From contig OY776129.1 in assembly GCA_963675135.1 (NCBI GenBank), positions 11,542,201 through 11,606,200 of the forward strand: a stretch of 64,000 bases of DNA, given 5' to 3'. Below are positions 54,920 through 64,000 of this stretch, one piece after another; within the stretch, counting starts at the first letter, position 1; every line of letters begins with the position of its first letter. The translations under genes and the position numbers were made by a program. A model generated the notes under the pieces. That model had not been told where the DNA came from and searched no databases. It was given only the letters and a program-made list of their open reading frames with translations. This stretch comes from Galeopsis tetrahit. Taxonomy: Eukaryota; Streptophyta; Magnoliopsida; Lamiales; Lamiaceae.

Positions 54920-55577
54920 ATGTCTCATTTACATGCACTTAATTACAGTTGTTCCACTAAACTCCATTTCGATGGTTTTAAAAGAGGTAGTAGTTGTAGT
55001 AGTACAATTCTAGCTAGCTTTTTCCTGGTTAGTATATATATATATAATGATGGTTGATTAATCTGTTCAAATGCGCGCGCAGGTTCCGCCCCCATAGTTT
55101 ACTGCAAGATGATGAATTCACAAAAACAGGTACTATTTTTTTTTAAAGGTATAGTATAATTGGTCGAGACATTCGATTAATCCAGTACCGATCGATTTGA
55201 GATTAATTTTTTGTTTGTTTAATGGTTGGGGGCAGATAGGGATAAAAGTTGAGGCTCAGCGAATCGCCCAAAACAGAGTTTACAATTACTCTGGCCAGAA
55301 TATTAATCTTGGTATCATATAGGAGTATCGTTTTAATTATTTTGAAAGTATAAATTATTCTGAATTTTAAATGGTGCAGCAGCTATGCGAGCCGCGTTGG
55401 CTACTTTCAAGACTTCGAGGGATGGTTTAGAGTTAGACCCCTGTGTAATTAGGTATCTTAATTTATATTTACCCTTAATTTCTTGAGAATTTCGATTAAT
55501 TATCTTTACACAGCAGGGAGAATTTTGGGTACGAGGTGATTGCAAATGTTCATTTACGTGTCTCCAGTCATGCTCAG
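54920..55577 (+). pseudogene. ASS-like 5' fragment A: leader plus shortened exon 4 and a fused exon 5/8
   Basis: Five pieces with GT-AG borders align in order to the ASS gene. 54920-54986 (MSHLHALNYSCSTKLH, like exon 1), 55083-55129 (exon 2, 15 nt shorter), 55236-55311 (exon 3, identical 76 nt length; IAQNRVYNYSGQNINL), 55383-55452 (exon 4 lacking 72 nt, including the PP-loop), 55517-55577 (start of exon 5 joined to the end of exon 8). Splice phases all match the parent. The rest of the gene is missing here. The ATP site is gone, so it is not a synthase; a short plastid-directed peptide is conceivable. Confidence 0.75.
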
Positions 55578-56337
55578 GTAATTCATGTACTTCAATTTCC
55601 CTTTTATTTATTGGGTGTGGTTTTTAAAATCTTGATACTTCTTCTAAGTCCTAATTGTTGTAGGTGCTTTTTTAATTTTAAAGTAAGAGTTATATCAAAT
55701 TACAGTATTAATGTGTAAACCATCACCTAATATAATACAGTACATGCACACCTAAATTACTCTAAAAAAGGGAACTGATATAGACTCGCTTCGAGCCCAA
55801 AAACAAACTACCTAGAGACCTTATCACTAAGTAATACTCCCTCTTCTTCACAAAAAATAAGATAAAGTTGTAAAGAGTTATTTTGATGTAAAAATAAAAT
55901 GATTGTTTTCATAAAAGGAAATAAGAATAACTAGTAGTATTAAATAAAGAAAGAGATCATATTTTTCTAACAATCAGTACAATCCAGATTACAAACAGCT
56001 AGCTAGCCACCACAGGAAAAAAACCAACTAACAAGAAGCATGAGATTCTCTAAGTTTAAGCCAATCAGAGAAGCGTGAATCTATCTTTCTTGGACCCAAA
56101 TACTTGTTGTTCTTATTCCTAGCTAGCTATTAACCAGCACACTGTGGTTTCTGAATTAATGCCTGCACACTCGAAAATTAAAATAAAATTAAACCTTTAG
56201 CGGCACCAACTTGTTGTAATAATTTGTATGCAGAATTAACCCATGAGCCCTCTTCTTCTGCTTACTAGCCACTTTTTTCTGTTGGCCTCTGTCACTGCTC
56301 CTCCATATGCTCATCTCTTTAAATACAAGTAATGTTT
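55578..56337. other. Spacer after ASS fragment A
   Basis: AT-rich DNA. A Stowaway-like terminus (atactccctcttcttcac) occurs at 55834 without a matching end. No gene seen. Confidence 0.4.
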
Positions 56338-56503
56338 CTTGAAATAAGCTTTTATGAATAAAGTAAAGTAAATGATTGGATTGAGGGTAAAAGTAATGAC
56401 ATTTTATATAAATATGTGAATATTGTGAGGGTGATGAGGTTTATGAAAAAGTTTTTTTTTTTTTAAATGTGCAAACAATTGTGTTGTGGAACGGAGGGAG
56501 TAT
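56338..56503. mobile_element. Truncated MITE of the 52.7 kb family
   Basis: Shares tttatgaataaagtaaagta and tgacat..ata segments with 52729-52982 and ends with aacggagggagta. Its left part is missing. The TRIM element is inserted at its right edge. Confidence 0.6.
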
Positions 56504-57023
56504 TGTTATGGTTTTTTTCCGGGACTGTCGACCGATGTGGGACATTTGTTTGACCTTTTCTCAACAATCCTCCCCTTCAAACAATGGACCACGTGCCTCC
56601 CCTCAAACGACCCCGCTCTAACTAGATCACTTAGCTAGCTAGACTACTGCCGCAAAGAGACAGGTTTGCTCTGTCTAGACTATCTTGCCTATCTCATCGA
56701 GACTGTCGTTCCTCCAAGGGGTTCTGCCCGTTCTGGTTCGTCCAACTGTTTACTGACATCGGGCACACTCGTCCGGATTATGGCCCTGGGTTCGTTCTTC
56801 CCATAGACGACGCCATTTGTTATGGTTTTTTTCCGGGACTGACCCTTTCGTATTCCCCACTTGGTATGATATTGTCCGCTTTGGGTTTGCCAAACCCTCA
56901 CAGCTTTGCTTTTGAGTTTCCCCAAAAGGCCTCATACCAATGGGGATACTAGTCCATCATTTTATAGCCAACAATCCTTAATGCCTTTCCGATGTGGAAC
57001 ATTTGTTTGACCTTTTCTCAACA
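56504..57023 (-). mobile_element. TRIM: 520 bp non-autonomous LTR element
   Basis: Flanked by duplication agtat (56499-56503 and 57024-57028). The right LTR is 56818-57023 (206 bp, TGTTATGG to TTCTCAACA). The left LTR, 56504-56566, has the same ends but lost 143 bp. Next to the right LTR the minus strand reads TGGCGTCGTCTATGGGAAG, similar to the primer-binding site of Ty3/Gypsy elements (TGGCGCCGT type); a C-rich polypurine complement adjoins the left LTR. The 251 bp interior encodes no protein. Confidence 0.85.
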
Positions 57024-57097
57024 AGTATAACACAAGTAATTCTTCTTGAAATATCATTTTGATCTCTGCAGTTATAATTTGTTTCTTGTATTTGTAG

Positions 57098-59251
57098 GCG
57101 GCAGCTGCAATGGATTTTGATGCTCCTCCAGGGGAATGGGAGACAGAAGATGCAACTGCTTTTCAAAGAAAATGGTGTGTATGTCTATGCAGGCGATCTG
57201 TTTATCCTTTTGAGGTTTTTTATTCTAAGGTTTCAAAAAGAAAAGTACAAAAGTGGATATGTATTTTTCTTTTAGAGAAAATTTAACTTTATGTCAAATT
57301 AATGACGTTTGCTCGGCTTTTTACCGGCTTTATTTTTTCTTGATATATATAAGGAACATTATAGATTTCAAAGCTTTAATTGATTTTTTTGTTACCTTCT
57401 TTTCTTCAACCTGATTTATAGAATTTTTTCGAATAAAGTTTTAATGACGCTCTAAACCTCACGCGCACTTATTCTTTGCAGGGAGAATTATGGGTATGAG
57501 GTGATTGTTGGTCCTGAAAAGCATAATGTGCCGGATCCATGTGTCTCCAGCATAGATTGGAATCTGTGGCCTGAGGTAATTCATGTTGTTCATGAATTGT
57601 TTTTTAAAATTTCGTTAATAAGCAATTTATTGTGCAAATTAAGACCGCATGTTTACCTTGAATTTTGAGTGGTTTTATTTTTAAAATTCATTTTTAAAAT
57701 TCTAGATTTTTAAATCATGAAAAATAGTATTTAACTTAGTATAAAATTAATGTGAAAATTTTAATTTTATGTCAAATTAATGAATAGATTTAAAAATGAT
57801 GATTTTAAAAAATTGATTTAAGATCTTAAACACAAAACTCGTTTTTTTTTTTTAAATCGAAATAAAGACCCCCTTAATGCAGAGTATCTCCTTACCCACT
57901 TAAGATTGCATTTATTAACAACCTAACTACTTCAGCCTCTTAATAAATAATTTAATTATCTCTCCTTCGTATACACAACCTACTACTCAATTAAACTTCC
58001 CCCTTTTACATACTTTATCTTTTCATATGGTATCATAGAGGTAGTTTAAAAAAAAAAGGTAGTTTGTCAGAGTTAAAAAAAAAAAAAAAAAAAAAAAACC
58101 CTAAGCCCTAGCTAATTTATTAACCTGGAAATTACAAATATTGACAGTAAAAAATAAAAATAAAATAGCTACTAAATTTTGTAATTCATTACTAAAATAT
58201 TAGTCACAAAATATAATTTTAATTTCTATTTTGATTATTTGCTAGGAAATAAAATAATTAACTTGCGGCAAATATAAATTTAATTGCAATTATTTGCTAC
58301 AAAATAAAATAATTCGTTGCAATTTCATTACTAATCTGATTATTCACTATGAAATAAAACAATTTATTGTTTTTATAGCAATGGAATATTTTTATTTTGT
58401 TGTAAATATTAAACTTTGAAATTAGTCACAAATTTTTTTAATTCTCCACTAAAATATTGATTTTAGCGATGAATTTGTAAAAATTTTGTTGCTATTCCCT
58501 TTTTTCTTCTAGTGTTATATACGGCATGTTGTTGTCCCTTGTACAATAAAATATTGATTTTAATTTATATTTTCTTGTTTACTGGTGGGCAGGGGCAGCT
58601 AGTGATGAAAGTCAGTACTGCAGGATTTCAATTTCATGATCTTCAAATCGCCCAAAATAGAGTTCACTCTACCCACAATCTTGGTATCACTCCATCTCCT
58701 TGCAATGCTCTATACAACTTTAATTTTTCCTTTATTGCTTTTGGTATGATGTCTACTATTTGAATTATACTACTCGATCCCTCGGGAAATTTGCACTCTT
58801 GAAATTGCACATCTTTTAAAAAATATGTAAGTAAACGTGTTATAAGTGATGTTTTGAGAGTTAGTTTTGTAATCCTTTAAGAATAAAGTAAAAAAAAAAA
58901 AAAAGATAGATTGAACGTAGAAAAGTACTAATGAAATATGAGTATATTTGAAAAGAAAGGTTAGTAAGTTGTTTCCTTTTTTAGAATATTCAAATTAGTA
59001 TGAACATCCCAATACAGAAATGTTAGGAATTTAGGATGTTGTTTACTTAATTCTAAATTTTATTAGGTAGATGGCTCTTTTAAATGAACGAATTTATTCA
59101 GAGAGAATTAAATGAATTTGAATGCAGCTATGCGAGCGGCGTTGGCTAGTTACAAGGAAATGAAAACTTCTTGTGGTGCCGATGGTAAAATTCTGGTGCT
59201 GGCCTGTTGTGGTGGTTTAGTAGACCCCTCTGTAACTGTACCTTGGCTTAG
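57098..59251 (+). pseudogene. ASS-like fragment B: exons out of order
   Basis: 57482-57575 is a fusion of ASS exon 5 (RENYGYEVIV) and exon 8 (EKHNVPDPCV...WNLWPE), with exons 6-7 and all introns between them lost. Downstream come 58599-58683 (exon 3-like, IAQNRVHSTHNL) and 59128-59251 (exon 4-like, 18 nt shorter, ending VTVPWLR). The order 5/8, 3, 4 is impossible for one working gene. In the exon 4 copy the PP-loop reads ACCGGLVDPS instead of AYSGGLDTS, so ATP binding is lost. 57098-57174 (MDFDAPPGEWETEDATAF) has splice-like borders but I cannot place it. Phases are kept at all recognisable borders. Confidence 0.75.
58770..59012. mobile_element. MITE of the 52.7 kb family in the interval between ASS-like exons
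   Basis: Left end tactcgatccctcgggaaat then tgcactc; right part ttcaaattagtatgaacatc, with the family's aagaataaagtaaa segment and a 14-A run. Ends are more eroded than at 52729. Confidence 0.6.
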
Positions 59252-59473
59252 GTATCTAAGGTATGTTAATTGATATTCTTTTTTTTTTTTTTTGACAAAT
59301 TTTATATTTTTATCTTCATTTTCAAATTTTTACTTTTTACATAATCAATCAATTTTCCTTAAAATATATGTCTAATTCAAACGGAAATTAAAAAATGGAC
59401 GGAGAAAGTATATAAGAGTGTTTGTCGATATTTGTATTTGTACCCTTTTTTTGTTAGGGATGACAATTTTAGC

Positions 59474-61834
59474 TTTTTTTTTTTTTTTTTTTTGAGAATA
59501 CACCAGGGATACAACAGATTAAATAAGAATACAATCCCTAATATATTGCGGAATATCATTTTCAAGTCAATCGTAAGGCATTGAAAAATTCCAAACTTCC
59601 TGAGCCGCTAAATGAGCAATTCTGTTTCTTTCTCGAGGAATATAGCTACACCTCCACATTCCTGCAGCCCCTAAAGAACGGCGGATATTTGCAATTATGT
59701 CTTCATCAAATTTTTCCAACCCTTCTAATCCATTAATTGCCTGAATTGCAACTGAGGAATCCATAAACAAATTGGTAACCTGTCTACCAAATTCTACACA
59801 CCTTGCACAACCAGACTCGGCCGCTTTCAATTCAGAGGCAACTACCGATCCCGAATTATTGATACGTTCTCCTCCCATTAATACCAGAAATCCTTCCTTG
59901 TTAAAAAGAGCATATCCAGTAGCAAAGAAGCTCTTATCCGGATTGAAAGCTGCATCGACATACAAACTAAATTCCACAGACTCTTGTATTGAGAGACTCC
60001 CTTTACCAATGTAATCCTCAAGCTGAACAAAAGGACATACTCTTGTTTTAAGAAAATCCTGCCAATAGTCCAATGCCCATTTAACCTCAAGAATCAAGGG
60101 TACCCGAATCCTCCCATCTCCTACTCCATCCGTATGTAGCCATTTACAACGCTCCTTCCAAATAGCCCATGAAATCACAATCACATTAGGTAATAATTAA
60201 GCTTCCAATCTAAGAAGAGCACACAATTGCATCAAGAAGTTGGATCAATGATCCTTTCGCAAGCCCTTTTAAAACTCCCCAAAGACCTTGCCTCTTCCAA
60301 ACACTTTTAGCAAACACACAGAGAAAAAGAACATGCATTGTATCCGCAAAATGAGCCCCGCAACATAAACAACAAGGAGACATAGGGACATGATGTTTAA
60401 CAAGATTACCTTCTGTGGCTAACGAATCATGCAATATCTTCCATCCAAATATTCGAATCTTAGGAGGAACATGAAGCTTCCAAATAGCCTTTGCCACACA
60501 TTGCAATTGGTCCTTTCCTGATGAGCTTGTTTGATTACAAACTTTATTTTTATTACAAATCTGGGTTGCAAGAACATATCCTGACGCAACTGTATAGCTC
60601 CCAGTTGTAACATATGGCCAATATCTTTGGTCCAGACAATGTCGTCCCAGACGCGGCACCCTCATAATAGCTTCAACTTCAATAGGAAAGAAAGCATTGC
60701 TCAAAAGTTCCTCATTCCATTGATAATCTGAATTTAAAAACCGACTTACAGTGGACGCACTTGGAATTCGAGAAAAGATCCTTCCATTATTGCCCCCCCG
60801 TATCCATCTATCCTTGAAGATATGCACTGTTTTTCCATCCCCTATCCTCCACCGCATTCCTTGCTCAATGATATCACGACTCCAAATCATTGATCGCCAG
60901 ATAAATGATGGATTAGATCCCAGACCTGCATTGAGAATATCAGTATCTTTAAAATACCTGGCTTTGAATATCCTGCTTACAAGTGATTCCGGACGTTGCA
61001 TAATTCTCCAAATATGTTTAGCCAAAAGAGCTTGATTAAATGAAACCAAACCACGAAAATTCATTCCTCATTCCTCCCGTGGCTTGCATAGGGCCTTCCA
61101 TCTCATCCAGTGAACCTTATTGTCCTCATTCGAAGAGCCCCACCAGAATCTGGCAATAAGCTTTTCAATGTCCGTACAAATGGATATTGGAATCCTGAAA
61201 CAAGACATCGCATATGATGGAATAGCCTGAAGGACCGATTTAATCAATACCTCATTCCCTCCTTTCGAGAACTTCTTATGATTCCAAACATTAATTCTTT
61301 GACGCACTCGATCAACCAAGTAACCAAACTGGAAGCGTTTAGCTTTAATCGTCACAGTAGGAAGGCCCAAATAAATATCATGTCCATCAGTCGACCGAAC
61401 TTGTAGGATATTAAGCACTGCCTCCCTATTCACTTGCTTTGTCAAAGGACTAAATGTAACTGCTGACTTGTTAAAATTGATAAGCTGGCCTGAAGCATTC
61501 TCATAAATTCGAAGACAGTCATGCAAAGCCAATCTATCCTTCGAAGTTGCTTTCATAAAAATTAAGCTGTCATCAGCGAAAAAAAGATGAGAAACAACCG
61601 GCGCACCCCTTGCAATCCTAACTCCAGAGAAGCGATTATGTTCAACAGCATTCACAATCAAAGATGAAAGGCTTTGTGCACACATGACAAACAAATAAGG
61701 CGATAAGGGATCCCCTTGGCGTAGACCCCTAGAAGGGAGAAAAGTTGGTGAAAGAGTTCCATTGACACAGATTGAGTAAGACACCGACGACACACATTGC
61801 TGAATAAGATTAACCCATCTGTGAGAAAACCCCA
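59474..61834 (-). mobile_element. 5'-truncated LINE (L1-type) with poly(A) tail
   Basis: The T run 59474-59493 is the poly(A) tail of a minus-strand element. It retains the C-terminal half of ORF2: part of RT, zf-RVT and RNase H. The 5' end at about 61834 abuts a Copia LTR, and I found no target-site duplication, either because the Copia interrupts it or because of decay. Confidence 0.85.
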
Positions 61835-61835
61835 T
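59567..61835 (-). pseudogene. LINE ORF2 remnant: reverse transcriptase, zf-RVT, RNase H
   Basis: 61835-61068: RT from the palm onward, with GLRQGDPLSPYLFVM and catalytic FFADDSLIF, then SGQLINFNKSAVTFSP and YLGLPTVTIKAKR. One TGA at about 61066, in a spot where relatives read Gly, interrupts before 61064-60210 (NFRGLVSFNQALLAKHIWRI, zf-RVT WKLHVPPKIRIFGWKILHD, CCLCCGAHFADTMHVLFLC). A frame change near 60190 leads to 60184-59567, the RNase H (YVDAAF, ASELKAAESG, MDSSVAIQAI). The endonuclease and the first RT blocks are missing. Confidence 0.9.
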
Positions 61836-62045
61836 TAATAGGAATAATTATTTAGTCCATAATTGTTTTAGTCAAAGATCTTTAGAGATTTGTATATATT
61901 TTCCATATCTGTAATTACTTGTAGGTTACTCTGTAAACCCTAATTGTAATCTTTATATATATTGAATAGACTAAATCAAAATCCTCAATTGAGGTAAAAT
62001 ATACTTTCTCTTATTCTTTCCTCAAATAGTTAGAGTTTTTCTCTC
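61836..62045 (+). mobile_element. 5' LTR (partial) of the right-edge Copia
   Basis: Starts taataggaataattat, similar to the LTR at 17185, and has the Copia-type pattern ttgtatatattttccatat, then gtaaaccctaattgt and tatatattgaatag. The boundary with the interior is not defined because the primer-binding site is missing. Confidence 0.55.
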
Positions 62046-62067
62046 CTCAACCCTAACTGAAGATGCC

Positions 62068-64000
62068 ATGGCTGTTGTTGTTGGATGCTCAACATCCGCT
62101 GCTATGTGGTCTACCTTGGCTACTGCTTTCAATCGACCATCCAAGGCTAGAGAGCTTCGTCTCAAGGACGAATTGCAACTTATCAAGAAAGGCTCCCGTT
62201 CTGTCACGGAGTATGGTGCCACGTTCAAGAATCTGTGTGATCAACTTCTTGCCATGGGTTGTTCGATCGATGATACTGACAAATCCCATTGGTTCCTTCG
62301 CGGATTAGGTACGGATTTTCATGGCTTTTCTACTTCTCAAATTAATCTCACGCCTCTGCCCTCCTTCCCTGAGTTATTGTCCAAAGCCGAGTCGCACGAC
62401 CTGTTTACAAAATCGCTTGACTCCGCTTCTGCCTCCTCTCAGTCACCGACTTTCCTTGCTCAGCAGCGATCAAATAAGAAATCTGGTAATGTTTACCAGT
62501 CTGGTTCGTTCCATCAATCTGGCCGTGGGGGATATAATTTTAATTATAATCGTGGCGGTAATCCTGGCCGTGGTGGTCGTTCCGGTGGTCGCTATCCCCC
62601 TAATTGCCAAATCTGCCGTGGTGAACATTATGCTCGAGTGTGCCCAGAACGTTACTCTTCTCCTCCGCAACAAGCCAATCTTGCTCATGTCTTTCAAAAC
62701 AGTTGTTCGATAAATTAGAACTCTTCTGATTGGTATGTCGACACGGGTGCCTCATCACACATGGCTAATTCTACTGATGGTTTGGACTCCACATCGAACT
62801 ACTCTGGTTCTGATAGGGTTGTTGTGGGAAATGGTAACACTCTTTCTATTTCTCATACTGGCTCTCATACTTTATCTCGTGATTTATCTCTACTGAATGT
62901 CCTCGTGGTTCCTCATATCACGAAGAACCTTCTTTCTGTTAGCAAACTTACGAGTGATAATCCGGTGAATGTTGTTTTTTCTAACGACTGTTTTGAAATT
63001 CAGAATCGGGTAAAAGGGATTCCTTTGGCACGAGGCAGACGTGAAAATGGATTATATATTTTGGAGCGTGGTCATGCGGCTTTGGTGGCAGCTTTATGGA
63101 ATCGTCGTACACGTGCCTCTTTTGAATTGTGGCATAGTCGTTTAGGCCATGTTAATTTTGATACTATTAAGTTGTTGAACAAACTTGGTTTTTTGTCAGT
63201 TACTTCTGTTTTACCTAGGCCTCTTGTTTGTTCTTCTTGTCAGTTGGCTAAAAGTAAAAGACTTCCTTTTATCAATAATGAAAAATCCGTTTTGCGTTTG
63301 TTGGATGTTATTCATTGTGATTTGTGGGGTCCGTCTCCTGTGAAATCTTGTGATGGTTTTCTCTACTATGTGGTTTTCGTTGATGACTTCTCTCGTTTTA
63401 CGTGGTTTTATCCGCTTCATTTGATATCAGACTTTTATGATACGTTTGTTAAGTTCAAAACTTTGGTCGAAAATCAATTTTCCACAACTATCAAACGTTT
63501 TCAATCTGATGGGGGTACCGAGTTCACAAATAACAAATTGCAAGACCTTTTTAGAAATTGTGGCATTCTACATACCATGTCTTGTCCATACACCCCTGCT
63601 CAAAATGGCCGTGCAGAAAGAAAATATAGACATATTACAGAAACAGGGTTATCTATGTTGTTTCATTCATCTGTCCCTATGGAATATTGTTGAAGCTTTT
63701 GGTGCTGCGGTTTATGTGATTAATCGTTTACCCTCTTCTGTGTTATCCGATAAACCACCGTTTCAATTGGTATTTTCCTCTCCTCCAAATTATGATAATC
63801 TTCATGCGTTTGGATGTAGAGTTTATCCATGCTTACGAGATTATGCTGCTAACAAGTTTTCTCCTCGCAGCATTCCTTGTGTTTTCTTGGGTTACACTTC
63901 CACGCATAAGGGTTTTTGCTGTCTCGATACAACATCGTCTCGTTTGTACATTAGCAGGCATGCTCGGTTTGATGAGGAATATTTTCCCTTTGCACCTTCC
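62068..64000 (+). pseudogene. Copia gag-pol, 5' part, running off the window
   Basis: 62068-62718: gag C-terminal half (TSAAMWSTLATAF, TEYGATFKNLCDQLLAMGCS), a Gly/Arg-rich stretch and CCHC CQICRGEHYARVC. A TAG at 62716 separates it from protease WYVDTGASSHM in the same frame. Then pre-integrase LWHSRLGHVNFDTIKLL and integrase HCDLWGPSPVKSCDG, DDFSRFTWFYPL, QSDGGTEFTN, TPAQNGRAERKYRHI. A 2 nt deletion at about 63685 shifts frame; the integrase tail (VEAFGAAVYVINRLP, FGCRVYPCLRDY) continues in the next frame to the edge. The gag N-terminus and primer-binding site are deleted. Confidence 0.9.

Noticed and set aside
59474..59493. T run as a transcription terminator
   Set aside because: It is the poly(A) tail of the minus-strand LINE directly beyond its RNase H end.

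Overview
This is nuclear DNA from a flowering plant, almost certainly a eudicot. Three things point there: two intron-rich genes with GT-AG introns, one of them with a plastid-type leader; many Ty1/Copia LTR retrotransposons primed by initiator-methionine tRNA; and MITEs, LINE, Mutator and CACTA remnants in AT-rich spacers. I cannot name the species.

Only two genes look whole. The first, on the + strand, is argininosuccinate synthase (ASS) in ten exons (7385-12520, 492 codons). Its three short leader exons are too small for an ORF scan but join in phase. The second, also on +, is a DEAH-box RNA helicase of the PRP43/DHX15 type in seven exons (18203-21858, 692 residues). The two are functionally unrelated: one is arginine biosynthesis in the plastid, the other spliceosome disassembly and ribosome biogenesis in the nucleus. 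The ASS copy departs from the family consensus in the substrate-binding signature. Broken relatives of it lie downstream: a 3' piece at 25.8-26.7 kb, and two scrambled 5' pieces at 54.9-55.6 and 57.1-59.3 kb.

The rest is mostly transposon. 0-5.4 kb: a minus-strand LTR element whose env-like region is duplicated in tandem, with a solo LTR of the same family inserted in the opposite direction. 12.8-17.7 kb: two head-to-head degraded Copia elements. 22.1-24.1 kb: a Mutator-like element with a MuDR-like 5' fragment and an F-box-type 3' fragment. 27.1-30.2 kb: an element with about 0.86 kb inverted repeats that contain tandem repeats, around a GC-rich insert. 30.2-49.7 kb: a nest. A small AT-rich inverted-repeat element was split by a Sirevirus-like Copia (30326-48892, duplication aatta). 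The right LTR of that Copia was then hit by a second Copia (40177-46943, duplication caact) and by an element now reduced to a solo LTR (47077-48714, duplication gtatt). 50.5-52.7 kb: CACTA remnants. 56.5-57.0 kb: a 520 bp TRIM element. 59.5-61.8 kb: a 5'-truncated LINE. 61.8 kb to the edge: a Copia running out of the window.

I see no new defence-type or operon-like system. The observations most worth following are the altered ASS active-site signature, the phase-preserving shuffled ASS exons, the giant inverted-repeat element, the gene-carrying Mutator element and a near-perfect foldback at 25.5 kb. All splice sites were placed by eye from reading frame, GT-AG borders and conservation.
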